From Sipunculus nudus (Eukaryota; Annelida; Sipuncula; Golfingiida; Sipunculidae): 64,000 nucleotides of DNA. Made by a program: the position numbers and the translations under genes. Position 1 is the stretch's first letter, and every line of letters begins with the position of its first letter. Shown here piece after piece: positions 11,746 to 24,518 of the stretch. The stretch covers positions 107,217,142 through 107,281,141 of the forward strand of contig CM049306.1 in the NCBI GenBank assembly GCA_026874595.1. The letters are read 5' to 3'. The notes under the pieces were generated by a model. That model saw only the letters and a list, made by a program, of their open reading frames with translations. It searched no databases and was not told the DNA's origin.

Positions 11746-14326
11746 TTTTAGCTCAGCTGACTATAAGTCATCTGAGCAATAGGCGTGGTCCATTGTCCGT
11801 CGTCCGTCCGTCTGTCTGTCTGTCTGTCCGTAGATGTGGCACGTTTTGAAACCGTAAGACCTAGGATTCCAAAATTCGGCATAATGTTAGATGTCCCCAA
11901 GATCTCCTACCAAGCCAAAAACTGGGTCTTTGCGACCTCGTTCCTTTGAGAAATTAAGGAAAAACCTCAATTTTTTATTAAAAACCTATTTTCACACTTC
12001 AGGACTGCCTAATATCAAAACCACTCATCTGTTTTTCCTCATATTTACCATAAATAATCCTCTAAATTGTTCCTATGTACATTCCTGAAATTAGGTCTGT
12101 ATAATATAATTTAAAAGAGTTATGGGCCCAAACATATTGCATTTTGTAAATAATCAGGAAAGATTTTTGATCACTTAACACAAAACGTGTTAAAGCTAAG
12201 CACTTTTTTTCCAGTAATTTTACTTTTAATAATCAAAATTAAATTGTATACCCAAAATTAGATCAAAATCTTTTAAATTTTAAAAATATTAGCAAAAATA
12301 ATAAATTGGTACCTTAAATTTTGCCCAACTTTGACCATGGCACGTTTTTTTCCTGTAACTGCTGTGGATTTAATTTTCAAAGCATGTTTTTGTTAGCATT
12401 TCAACTGTTAACACCAAAAATTTGAAACCAGTTGACCAAAAACTGTAGATTTTATTTAAGTTTTCAAGCACAATGTCACATATTGTTTACATCAAGCTAG
12501 TGTTATGCAGTTTGCTAGAGCTCAGCTCACAAGCTTCAGCTCTAAGTTCCTTAAAATTGGCATACAGTTAGATGTCTCCAAAATCCCCTATCATGCCAAG
12601 AATTTGGTCACTAGGACTTAATTCCTTTGAGATATTAATGAAAAACTTCATTTTTCCATTAAAAACCCATTGTTAAACTTTAAGACTGCCTAATATCAAA
12701 ACCACTGATCTGACTTTGATCATATATTATATACATATTTTTCTATACATTTGCTATGCACATGCCAGACATGATGTCAGTACTGCGTATTTTTTTAAAG
12801 TTATGGGCCCAAACATAATGCACTTTTTAAAAAATCAAGAAATATATTTACTCACCTAAGATAAGAATTGCTGAAGCTGGAGACTTTTTTTCAGGAATAT
12901 AACTTTATTTAATCAAGATTCAATTGTTTACCCAAAATTAGATCTGAATTTTGCTAATTTTTCAAGTTATAAGCTTAAATAAAAAGTCAATACCCTAAAT
13001 TTTGTCAAACTTTGGCAATGGCACGTTTTTTTTTTTCCCTGTAATCACTGTTGATTTAATTTTCACAGCATGTATACATAGGGATATAATCTTTTAAAAT
13101 CTGAAATTTCAAAGGAATTGATTGAAAAGAGTAGCTTTTATTCAAGTTTTCATACACCATGTCAAGTGTTGTTTACATCTAGCCCACCTAGTAGTACAGC
13201 CTTCACTTGCATTATGTAACCCACTCCAGGCAGCTTGCCTTGGCTCAGCTTGGCCACTACTAGCAGGCTTCCCCTCTGCCCTGCACCCCCCCCCCCCCCT
13301 AGATGGTGCATTAACTAGATGAATGTTATAATTGTCTGTATTTCATTTTATTCTTGGCTATGCAATGCTACATTTTAGATTTTATATTTACCACCAGGGT
13401 TACAATGATTAAAGTACACATTTATTTGTGTACACAAAGTGGTGTATTGCTATGAAAGTGTGGATGTTCATCGGATAAGTAATTCCTTACTTGAGAAGAG
13501 TAAAAACTTCACCAGGTGTGAAATTGACTATTAATTCCAGTAATAAATTATAGCTTAGATTGTAATTAGCATAATGATATTGTTTGTCCCTCATTCAACC
13601 AACAGTGTGTATACTTTATTTGAAAAGATGTTTTTATTTTACCAAATTTACTGAATCTTTTATTTTATTTCGGTGAATAAGATTAAGCATGTACTGAAAA
13701 CTCCAATGTGCAAAACTTTTTAATATTGATTCAAGGAATAATCTTGTAGATGCCATGTTGTGACATTATTTTCTTTTAAATTCAGTTTAAATATTTGTGA
13801 TTTAAAAATAATAAAAATAATAAAATATATGTGTATGCATAATATGACCCAATATGAGCTACACTCTGGATATATAATGATTGCAACTTAGAATTCTAAT
13901 ATTTTAACTTATATTTTCATAAGTATATAAAACTTGTAAATAAAAAAAATTAATCAGAAAAATACTATTTTAATGGAAAAAGTGGATATGCTTAAATAAT
14001 AGGCTTATATATAAACTTAAATGCATTATTCCCTTGAAAGTGAAATAAAGGTATTAGTCCATTCTGTCCACTGGCCTGTCCATTTGTAAATTTTTCATAT
14101 GCATCACAGTATCTCAAAACTTTTACTGTTTTTCTTCATGACAGTCATGTCAGAGTATTAGTTTGCAATCATATATTTAGAACTTTACTATAACCAAGTA
14201 GGAGGGCCTCTTTCCTCTTAGCTTCTCATATGCTTATATAAATGAAAAACATTAAAATAAAATATTTTGCATTTGCAAAAATTTCAAACTTTAGCTGAGC
14301 GCCGTGACCCATGGGTCCCTTGTTTC
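11746..14326 (+). mobile_element. 2.6-kb interspersed repeat, copy B
   Basis: The copy starts with a hairpin (11750-11778): AGCTCAG and CTGAGC arms, plus inner TGAC/GTCA pairing around TATAA. A TCCG/TCTG microsatellite follows at about 11800-11830. The body contains two diverged repeats about 680 bp apart (anchors near 11885 and 12567). The right end is AGCTGAGCGCCGTGACCC followed by ATGGGTCCCTTGTTT at about 14293-14325. Copy C at 19122-21752 has the same layout and nearly the same length. No reverse transcriptase or transposase is visible. The class is unknown to me. Confidence 0.75.
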
Positions 14327-15540
14327 AACACTGTAACTTTGGCAATAGGCTATTCTCACAGACAGTATATAACATTAATAAAAAAAAATGAGCACCCAGC
14401 CTAAATTAGCTGTGCGTCATGGCCCATGGGCCACTTGTTCCTTTGGTGCATCATTTAACGGTTTCAGGCCACAGGTTTCATTTATTACACAGTGCATATG
14501 CTTCAGCTCATGTCCATTATTCTATAATTTACAGAGTTTCATTTTAGCAGGGCTATTTTCTCTTAGGTTTTCAAATGCTAATATACATGAAAACCAAAAG
14601 AAATTAAAAAATATTTTGCAGTTGCTAATATCTTCCAAAATTCAGCTGAGCGACGTGACCCATTGGTCCCTTGTTTTTCTTGGTGATAACTTCAGTTTGG
14701 ACTGACATACAGATTAAATTTGACCTTTATATGCCCCCCCCCCCCCTCTATCACAAGAAAACTATAGATTTAGGGGTCATAAGGTCAAGGTCACCCAACC
14801 CACTTATTTAGAAAGATTGTGGATGCATTTTAAACCAAAATTTTATTCCAAACCTTCCATCTTGCACATATAGCTGACCTGCCAATAGGCGAAGATTCTG
14901 ATTGATATTGTGGTCACAAGGTAAAAGGTCAAGGTCACAGGGGCTACTTGTCTGCATATTTGTTTCTGGATGATAACTCCAGTTTGGAATGACATATATG
15001 TTTCAAAGTTTACTTATATATGACCCACTAACAATGTTAGACCCAGGGCTATTGATTTTGGAGTCAAAGGCAAAGGTCACAGGACCCACTTATTTATAAA
15101 AATTGTTGATGCATTTTAAGCCAAATTTTTCATCCCAAACCTTCCATTTAAGACATTAAGGTGAGCTGCAATTAGGAGATAAACCTGGTTGTTTCGGGGC
15201 TCACTAGGTTAAAGTTCAAGGTCAGAGTTGCTATTTGTCCACATATATTTATTTCTGAGTGATAGCTCCATTCTTTGGATTAATATATTGGTTTCAAACT
15301 TGATTTATATATGGCAGCCCAATAAAGTAAGAACCTTTTTCATTTTTGGAGTCATGAGGTCAAGGTCACAGGGCAGAAGGCATTATTCAGTGTCATGTCA
15401 AATAACAGTCTGAATCAGGATTTTGGCTTGACCAAAATCGTGATCATGGTTTAGACTCGTCAAATTCCTGGACATTATAAAAATATTCTCATTATCAATT
15501 TCAGCTGAGCGCTGTGACCCAAAGGTTACTTTTTATCAAA
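14327..15540 (+). repeat. repeat cluster: extra 3' ends plus ~285-bp units
   Basis: Further copies of the family 3' end (AGCTGAGCGNNGTGACCC-type) lie near 14640-14675 and 15502-15525, with a weaker one near 14411-14440. Between 14684 and 15370, three units about 285-290 bp apart share 'gataactccagtttgga', 'aaggtcaaggtcac' and 'gatgcattttaa' blocks. Direct AGGTCA repeats without spacer occur at 14782-14793, 14926-14937 and 15357-15368. Confidence 0.7.
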
Positions 15541-18162
15541 TTTCTTTGAAAGTTATGTCGATTGAATTCAATGTTAATATTTTAATTTATCCTCAAAAAC
15601 TAAAAATTAATAATTGCATCAGACAAGTGTAATCCATGTGCAATGCATGCTCAAGGTATTCTTATGCACAACCACTGACTTGTAGTGACAGTTTAACATT
15701 TCAGTCTGGTGATAAGAGTGGACAAAACTATCACTAAAAGTAAGGCATAGGTATGTATTTGATGAGCAGTGATTATTGAATTGATTCTGCAGCTAACCAT
15801 ACCATGTTTATCAATATGTCCATGCAGAGGTCAGTTCATAAACCATTGGACTTGGTTTGTAAGTTTATGGTTATCATACTGTTGGTATGTTTATTTATGA
15901 GAGGGCTGATATGAAACAAGTCTTATCGATTGATTATGGGAATGCACACAAAGCCTTCACTGTATCAGCGTCTTCAGCTAAAGTCTTGTAATAAGTGTAC
16001 AGTATGCAGTCTGCTGTCCAGTCCAGCTATTGTTCCTGTTATGTTTTCAGCAAACATATTTTACATGTTATAGAACTTAAAATGAGAATGTGTAGATGAA
16101 GGTTTTTAAAATGATCTAAAATGCTGAAAACGTGATTAAATTGGTCCCCTATGGTCAAGATCTTTTGTGTCTGATCATTCACTTTTCAAAGCACAGGACA
16201 TATCAGTATTTTCTGGCCATGCCAAAATTAGGGTTCTTAAAAACAAATTTGATAAAAAATGATAAAAACAGGATTTTTTTTTGTTTTAACTCTATTATCT
16301 TCACAGGTGAGCTAGGAGGAAGTAAGGGGCAGTGGGGGGGGGGGGGGAGAATGTAAGTGGAGATTGATGATTACAGAGACACCAATGTACTGGCAACTCA
16401 AGGTTAACTGTCAGTCAATTGACTTGTGTGTACTGAACCAGTTTGCATGTGATGCACATGTGGGGTAGGGTCAATTGGAGGGTCAAAACACACAGTTCTA
16501 ATGTTTATGTTAGTACATTTGTAAATATTTATTATGCATATCTTCAACAACTAATTCTGTCTTCATAAGAGAATGTTAAATACAAGTTCCACACATTCAA
16601 ATGGCAAGAGCAACTCACTTTATCAGTACCTGTCACTAAACTTGCAGTATAGTTTATTCTCATAAATGCTAAAAAAAATTTACACGTGTTCAGGTTGGAT
16701 TTTGTGGGGAAATGATTTGAATCAAAAAAGGGTTGATAACTTTATTCATAAAACTAGCAATAAAAATATTTCAGTGAATCCTTGTTTTCAGTAACTTCTC
16801 CCTTGTGATTTCAGTTTTGTTTCAGTCTTATGAAATACTGTTGAAAGGTTGAACTTTTAATGTGTGTTTTGTAAAATGATAAATATTGAAAATAATAATT
16901 TTGTTCAATATCAAAACAATACATACAAGGTTATCTGGGAAATTGAATAATTTTACTAATGTTTAAATCAGAAATAACATTTTGCATCACATTATGGAGA
17001 TAACAATGTTAATTTTGTTGATTATTTATGAAAACTGTATAGAAGACAAAATTTAGCAATAGCAAATTCACTATCACCTAAAAGGCATAATCAGTCCACA
17101 ATATCACTGAAGATGTTGATTGGGGAGCTAATGTGATGGAAAGAACATGACTAAGATTAATTACTCATTTATTACCCCAAGTACTGAATAAAATACCTGA
17201 GTAAACAAAACTGCAGAAATTGTTAAAATTTTCAAGATAAGGCTCGGTTCATTTGAAAAGGGTAGTTAAATACATAATTCTGGTAATTTCTCCTGGTGTG
17301 ATATGTATATTAACTAACATGAATAGAATACAAGCAATATATGAATTCATAAATACCTTCCTGTTGAAAGCATTATTAAGTCAATTGGGTCCAGGAGATA
17401 GGCCTATATTTTAAAAGTATGAACAGTAATAATCCAAAAGTTATTTGTTGACTCCTGTAAACAGAGAAGTAAATAAACTGAAGCTGTTAATCATAATATG
17501 AAGAAATGGGAGGGTGAAAAACTCCAGATTGACCTTTTGGTGTGACAGTATATGCATGTTTAATGAGGAGATGATGCAACACTCAAGGCTAACACCTCAA
17601 GGGGACTGGTATGCATGTACTCAATTACCACGTGGTGTGCATGTGGGGGTAAGGCAGTGATATCAGGAGGGGTCACCAAAAACACTGCTGAGGACAAAAG
17701 GGTGGGTTATATGGGTGTTCAATTCAGTTTAAATACAAAAATAATAAGGGTCAAAGGTCATGTCTCACTTGAAGTTTAGTATCAGTTGGTGTAATTAGAG
17801 GACTGGCAGACTGCATTCTTGATGCAGATCAGATGCCAAAACTGATTGTTTTGGGGTTATTTGTGTTTCAAATTGGGACTAGTCAGCTACTGAATTTCAA
17901 TCCCATTGTTGAATATGAGTTATCTGTTGCTCAGTTATAGTCTGTTACTTTGGAAATAGTTCTACAAGCAAACTGATTTTGTCAAACATAATGAAACATA
18001 CACTTGTAAATAAAAAAACAACTGGGCACAAATATAAATTATCCCTCATTTTCAATCAAACAAAAACACATTTCAGGATTCCTAAAAAGGAAAGACCACC
18101 AGCACGAGTGTAGCTGAAGTGATTGACAGTGGTGTTTATACATTCTTCATGTTGTTTTCCAG
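15541..18162. other. probable GINS4 intron; no exon recognised
   Basis: AT-rich noncoding sequence with a poly(G) tract near 16334-16347 and a GGGTCA-A-AGGTCA direct repeat at 17748-17760. It ends in a polypyrimidine-AG acceptor (ttgttttccag) directly before the GINS4 exon at 18163. At least the part nearest that exon is therefore intron. Confidence 0.55.
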
Positions 18163-18253
18163 CTGTGATCCCGAACGAAGACAGCTATGTGTTTTTACGA
18201 GTGAATGAAGATACAGAGGGCGTTTTGGTAGAGGAGGAAACAGAGGAGGCCAG
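18163..18253 (+). CDS. GINS4/SLD5, penultimate coding exon (partial gene)
   Basis: The exon is 91 nt, framed by a ttttccag acceptor and a gtgggt donor. It starts with two bases of a split codon and ends with two. It encodes VIPNEDSYVFLRVNEDTEGV followed by an acidic LVEEETEEA stretch. This matches the conserved C-terminal block of GINS4/SLD5 (known family pattern: DLDSYVFLRV... ILVEPETDEQR). SLD5 is one of four GINS subunits and, with CDC45 and MCM2-7, forms the CMG replicative helicase in the nucleus. Joining to the exon at 21885 keeps the frame and restores an Arg codon across the junction. Earlier exons, which would encode the alpha-helical A domain, were not found in the window. The preceding exon must end in phase 1. 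Confidence 0.9.
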
Positions 18254-19121
18254 GTGGGTGATTACTCCGCCAGATTTATCACTTTCTCTGTTTTTATCTT
18301 TTGAAAATCTTTATTTAATGAAAAGTGTATTTTCTGATAATTCCCCCTGTTATTGTTTCGGTAGAAATTTAATTTCCAGTTAATATTTTGTTTTGTTTTT
18401 TTTTGCACAGTTTTATTTTTTGCATCAAAATACAAAAAAAACTATGCATTGAAGAACAACTCAACCAAAACATGTTTTATAAGAAGAAAATTGTACATTT
18501 TTAATTTTACATCCTTCTTTTGGACTAAGTTGAAAATTATCTGACTCTCAGTGCAGCAGAAAGTAGTCAAGGCCTGGATGATAATGTTAATTTAAGCTGT
18601 AAAATGTTTTAGTAAGAGAGGGTATATATGTGTAAATGAAACTTTCATAAGATTAACCTCTCATTTTGATTTTCTCAATTTTAAAAGAGTGAAAAAATTC
18701 TGAGATTCTAATTTTTTTTTAGATTCATAGCTACTTCTGAAATGTCATAATAATTTCATTTCAGTGAGGGAACCATAAAACAATATATGTATCTTTAGAT
18801 AACCTCAGACGTTTCTAATTCATTTTGTCTCTCTTCACCAGACAAATTAAATTTGTTTTATTTTATTAATATAAACTTTGAGAAATATTATATTTAACAT
18901 ATCAGTCTTGTAAATAAAATGGAGAGACAGAGTGAAAGTACAGTAAACTCCATGCTTATGACCATCAATGGGACCTGGATACAGTGGCAACATTTTCGAT
19001 CTCGTTGTCTAAGCCAGGTTTGTATAAAGAGCAAAAAGAAATTGGGACCATGAAAAAATGGTTGTTATTTTGAGGTGGTCCATGAACTGAGGTGGTTGTT
19101 AGGTGAGGCTTAACTATACTT

Positions 19122-21752
19122 TTTTTAGCTCAGCTGACTATAAGTCATCTGAGCTATAGTCGTGGTCCATTGTCCGTCGTCCGTCCGTCTGTCCGTCCGT
19201 CCGTCCGTCCATAGATGTGGCACGTTTTGAAACCGTAAGACCTAGGAATCCAAAATTCGGCATAATGTTAGATGTCCCCAAGATCTCCTACCAAGCCGAA
19301 AACTGGGTCTTTGCAACTTCGTTCCTTTGAGAAATTAAGGAAAAACCTCAATTTTTTATTAAAAACCTATTTTCACACTTCAGGACTGCCTAATATCAAA
19401 ACCACTCATCTGTTTTTCCTCATATTTACCACAAATATTCCTCTATATAGTTCCTATGTACATGCCAGAAATTATGTCTGTATTATTTAATTTAAAAAAG
19501 TTATGGGCCCAAACATAATGCATTTTGTAAAAAATCAGGAAAGATATTTGATCACTTAACACAAAAAATGTTAAAGCTATCGACCTTTTTTCCAGTAATA
19601 TAACTTAAATTAATCAAAATTAAATTGTATACCCAAAATTAGATGAAAATCTTTTAAATTTTCTAAAATATTAATAAAAATAAAAAATTGGTACCTTAAA
19701 TTTCACCCAACTTTGACCATGGCACGTTTTTTTCCTGTAAGTACTGTGGATTTAATTTTCACAGCATGTTTTTGTTAGCATTTCAACTGTTAACACAAAA
19801 AATTTGAAACCAGTTGATCAAAAACTGTAGATTTTAATAAGTTTTCAAGCACCATGTAACATATTGTTTACATCAAGCTAGTGTTATGCAGTTTGCAAGA
19901 GCTCAGCTCCCCAGCTTCAGCTCTTAGTTCCTTAAATACGGCATACAGTTAGATGTCTCCAAAATCCCCTACCATGCCAAGAATTTGGTCACTAGGACAT
20001 AATACCTTCGAGATATTAATGAAAAACTTCATTTTTCCATTAAAAACCCATTGTTACACTTCAAGACTGCCTAATATCAAAACCACTGATCTGACTTTAA
20101 TCATAAATAATATACATATTTTTCATTCTCTATGCACATGCCAGAATGATGTCAGTATTGCGTAATTGTTTTAAGTTATGGGCCCAAACATAATGCACTT
20201 TGTAACAAATCAAGAAATATATTTACTCCCTTAACAAGGGCATTGCTGAAGCTAGAGATTTTTTTGTCAGGGATGTAACATTATTTAATCAAGATTCAAT
20301 TGAATACCCAAAATTAGTTCTGAATTTTTCAAATTTTATAAGTTATTAGTATAAATATAAAATTAGTACCTTAAATTTTGCCCAACTGTGACCATGGCAG
20401 GTTTGTGTCCTGTGAGCACTGTTGATATAATTTTCATATCATGCACACATTAGGATTTCAGCTTTTTAGTTTAGAAAGCTGAAAGAAATTGGCCAAAAAT
20501 TGTAGCTTTTATTAATGTTTTTTATGAGACCCTGTCAGACTTTGGCTCTCTCCAGCCCCTCTTGAGTCACCTGTATGTTGACCTTGTTGACCTTTCATCA
20601 AATTATGCACGCTTGAGGCGAGGCATACAGGAATCCAGGCAGCTTATGGCCAGCCACAGTTGATCCAGGTGTCCAACCCAACTCATCTAGTAGTTTTAAC
20701 CAACAACATAACAATAAACAATAATTTAATAAATTTTTATTGGTTTTTAATAACAAATTAAAGAAAAATAGAAAAGGAATTTGTTAGTTTATAATAACAG
20801 GAAATTAACTTGCAGTTACTGATGATATAAGAATCTTGTATCGATGGGTAGAATGTCACATATTCCAAATAACACCATGCAGTCACCTATGGCATTTTTC
20901 AGTTCAATTTTAATGATAAAGAAGTAAATCATATTATTCATTACTAATCATTAGGGATCATATGAAGGAAATTAATGATAGACAAAGATGCAGTTGATAA
21001 TATTAATCTAGATTCCTACTGTGTCTAGTGTGTACATTGATGTGAAATTAGTCCAAAATGAATTTGTTACAGTTATTTTTTAATATAAATAAAAGCCATA
21101 AAACCAGGTACTTATGATCATTATTTAAATGTGTGAATTCTGTATATTCTGGATTCTCAACATCATTGGTTGGTGAAACTGAATAAATACCAGACATGGT
21201 GCGAATACTTTGTAATTGTATTTAAATACGAATATGATTATGTACTCCATTATAAAATTTCTTGCATAAAGAATAGGAATTCAGGTAAAAATGAAAGTAT
21301 ATGAATTCTCGTGCAAATACTTTCAAAATGTATTCATGAATGCATTCATGAATATATTCTTTAATATTATTTTAATAATCATATCAGTTATATTTCATTT
21401 TAAAAAATCATATGATTCTCTTATTATTTTTTATAAAAATTATATTTGGGACAATATTTGTAATTTTTTTTAATAAATAGTTAAACTCTTATATTATATG
21501 TTCTGCTTATAAGTTATATGGCCAAGTCAAAATCTGTGTGACAACAGTACTCCATTTGTTAATAAAATAAATGAAATCAATCCTCTTCCCTGTCTCCAAA
21601 GGTACTGTCAAAATCATACATAAGCTAAACAACAACAACTCATAATACAGCTTATATTTATTACCACACAAAACCAGCATGTGCCTCATTTCTAAATAAT
21701 ATTTTTTTATCATATATAACAGCTGAGCGTTGTGACCCATAGGTCCCTTGTT
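19122..21752 (+). mobile_element. 2.6-kb interspersed repeat, copy C, inside a GINS4 intron
   Basis: The terminal hairpin is at 19127-19155, a TCCG/TCTG tract at about 19178-19210, and internal duplicated anchors at about 19268 and 19947 (679 bp apart). The right end, CAGCTGAGCGTTGTGACCC plus ATAGGTCCCTTGTTT, is at about 21719-21751. The first kilobase is close in sequence to copy B, so the family appears fairly young. The element fills about 72% of the 3.6-kb intron between the last two GINS4 exons, in the same orientation as the gene. No clear target-site duplication was found; both ends abut T-runs. Confidence 0.75.
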
Positions 21753-21884
21753 TGTGAATAGGTCTCTTTAATCTTGTACATAAAGTGGAGAGATCATTGG
21801 ATGAGGAGAGACAGTGTGAAGTACTTGTTTTGTATATCAGTCAATGTCATTAGCCTGTTTCTTAATGAAACCTTTTTAACACAG

Positions 21885-21981
21885 GGAGGAGATACTGGAT
21901 TTGGAGCAAGGTGACCAACACATTATGCGATATCGTCCGATATCTGCGCTGGTACAGAGTGGAGCCGTTTCTCTGATATAG
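21885..21981 (+). CDS. GINS4/SLD5, terminal coding exon
   Basis: The acceptor is tttttaacacag. The exon completes the Arg codon opened at 18253 and then encodes EEILDLEQGDQHIMRYRPIS followed by ALVQSGAVSLI and a TAG stop at 21979-21981. GINS4 proteins end with a strongly conserved 'VIDLEEGSQHLIRYKTIAPL...SGAVQLI'-type tail, the small beta-rich B domain that docks SLD5 into the GINS tetramer. Length, position of the stop and final residues all fit the family. The codons look intact, with no frameshift, so the gene is likely functional. Expression control cannot be judged because the promoter is not in view. Confidence 0.93.
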
Positions 21982-22395
21982 TAAGCTACAATAAGAGAGC
22001 AGAGGCATGGAAATCACAACACCACCAGGCTAAGGTTCTCACAGACTGCAGAACTGGAAGTCATTGTCAAGGTGTACATGGGTAATGATAAACATGTGAA
22101 CTTTACAATTCACTAACAGCATTTTTATGACTGACCCCAAAAAGGAGCTACCAGAAAGTTGCCATATGTTCAGGGGTTTTATCAACAGGCAGCAGAACAG
22201 AAGATGCACTCTTAATCTTTACTACTTGAATATTCTGATATACATTTATAACAAGAGACCATTTTTCTTTTAACAGTGCATTTGAGGTAATCTTTTTGAA
22301 TATCCTTGTGAAGCTTTATGTATGCCAGGGCTATAATGAATACCACTACTGTGAGCCTTTGTAAAAATGTACAATAAATTTTGATATATCTTTAG
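21982..22395 (+). other. GINS4 3' untranslated region
   Basis: This runs from the stop codon to about 17 nt past the AATAAA at 22373. No other gene feature is seen in it. The exact cleavage site is inferred. Confidence 0.65.
22373..22378 (+). terminator. GINS4 poly(A) signal AATAAA
   Basis: A canonical hexamer about 390 nt after the GINS4 stop, followed by T/G-rich sequence (ttttgatatatcttt), as expected for a cleavage signal. Confidence 0.7.
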
Positions 22396-23900
22396 AATAT
22401 TTAATATGTTGTTTGATGTGTGAATTTGTGTGGTTTGAATTATGGTTTGATAGGATTTTTTTTATTCTGTGAAATTTTTAACAGACGGGGAGGCTTAGAA
22501 TAGTAAAATGACAGTTTAGGATATATATTTGCTGAAAGCTGCAAATTTACCAGTTTAATCAGAAAATCAACCCAGCCTTTATGCAGATAAAGATCAACAC
22601 CCATAACATACATCCTTGTGCAGTCCAGTCATGTTGATTAGCATTTTATTAGGGTAATCATTGCTCCATATAGGCTAATTCAGAGGTTGTATAACAGAGA
22701 AAATATCAAAGGTATATAAAGCAAAGAAATTCAGCCAAGCAAGGAAAATCTGAACCAGATGAGCAAATTATAGGAACACTATAGTGTGCAGAAGCAGGTA
22801 GTGTTACCCCTGTACTTTTCATACACCTTTGAATATCTTAAAATCAGCTCAAACTTTTAAATTCCATTTATTTAAATAACTTCACATGTGCAAGAATTTT
22901 AGTATTTTTACAAGAGCATGTCCATATTGATTTTGTGCAATTTTTTTACAATACTACAAAACTGTGCTCTATGCTCACAATATTTTTTTTTTATTTGAGC
23001 AACATTTTCAAACAAAAGTGTGAAAAAATAACACCCTTTCGCAAAGACAGTATTTAAATAACTTTCTGTATTTCATGATCTTTGACTGGGGCATGATGTA
23101 AAACACAGGTTTGCATTCGATAGATGGCTCATGTATAACACAGGTTTGCATTAGATAGATATGAATTAGAGCCTTATGTGAAGTTCCTAAGGAATTAGAT
23201 AAAAGCTTTATTTTATTACCTCTAGCCTATAAAGCATGCGATAAAATTCAACAAACTGAAGAATAAATTATGTCATATTGAGAAGCGATGCCCATGAATA
23301 CGGTAGGAAAAATATTTCTGACGGAGGACTCTGCAGGGCATCTTCAAAGGACAATATGAAAGATTCAGAAATGTAGTTATCAAGTGCCATGGGCGGGGCG
23401 GCGGTCTGGAATCCCCTTTTCCATTGTTTTTACCGTCTTTCATCAAATTAGAGTAAACCAATTAATAATTAGGCCTTAATACAAAAATAACACATATAAC
23501 CTATTATTAGAATTGTGAATGATTAATTGATGATTAATTAACGTTTCTTATATGTTTTATTTACTTTACTTTTCACGTTTTAAATGTAGTGGATGTACGG
23601 TACTTTAATCAGACCACCATCCATGCCTAGAATTGATGCGCCTTAAAATTGCGCCTCTCATTGATATTTTAAGCCTGGAGGTTGGAGATTAAAAGGATAT
23701 GTGTGCGTTTGTGATGTGAAGAATTTTTAAGTCGGATAGTTCTATTGTAATATTTACAATATTATTCTAAAAAAAATATTTCATATTGATCGATACATGT
23801 TAACGAGCGTGTTGAGTATATTATGTTCATTGTGTACATGTGTGTATACCATGTAAACAACAGAGCTTAATGGTTACAAAAAAGTATTTATCCACGTGTG
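22396..23900. other. intergenic; no gene recognised
   Basis: AT-rich. A short direct duplication of about 46 bp (aacacaggtttgcatt...gatagat) lies near 23100-23160. No coding signal is seen on either strand. Confidence 0.5.
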
Positions 23901-24360
23901 TTCCCCTAATGTCGTCGCCAGTGCATCAGCACTCGGTCTTTACTTGTGTACATTGAGTACATCACACGTGTTGAGAACTTGTCTTGGGCCCTCTTCACGT
24001 TTGGCGCACGTGGCTCTGCGGTGACAGCGATGTCTGCAAAGGGACTTCCCCCGAATCTGTGTAATTTTACACAAACAGACGTAATACTGCGGGCGAGAGA
24101 TTCCCCATATCAGATCTGATCAGGTAGCCTGCAGGTGTGCTATGAAGTTTTCCCTCGTGGCACAAGTGGTTTTGTGAACATTCCGGCAAAACATTTACTT
24201 CTCCGCTCATTCATAATTTGCCGGTTGTATTTTGGAGCCGTGTATAACTACTGACCCGTCACCGGATCTGATCATGTTCTCACACTCACTGCCCGGCCCG
24301 GGCCGCACCACTGCCTTCCGTGTATCGCGATAAAGCCTCCCATTTGCTTGTCATTCCTCA

Positions 24361-24518
24361 TGACGTCACAAACATGTCATCTTGAAGCATTCTGATTGGC
24401 TCCCACGGATCAGGCTCCCAACTGATTGGATGAAAGTGCCCTAGCACGTGAACACCTAGGGGTCGCAGAACGAACTTGACATTATAATTATTTAGGAACC
24501 GGCTAGGGTTTACCTGTC
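24361..24518 (+). promoter_or_regulatory. putative promoter of the first PPP1R3 gene: CRE, two CCAAT boxes, E-box
   Basis: Inside a GC- and CpG-rich stretch (about 23920-24500) in an otherwise AT-rich region lie a perfect CRE, TGACGTCA, at 24361-24368; two inverted CCAAT boxes in CTGATTGG context (24395-24399 and 24425-24429); and a CACGTG E-box (24445-24450). An AT-rich attataatta (24481-24490) could serve as a weak TATA-like element. This order ends about 75-230 bp before a good splice donor (24594). The CRE suggests cAMP/CREB responsiveness and the E-box a bHLH input. Both are inferences from motif identity. Confidence 0.6.

Noticed and set aside
16340-17700. Duplication of a ~150-bp block near 16340-16500 and 17540-17700
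   Set aside because: Only short words match (actcaagg.taac, gcatgtgg.gta); too diverged to call by eye.
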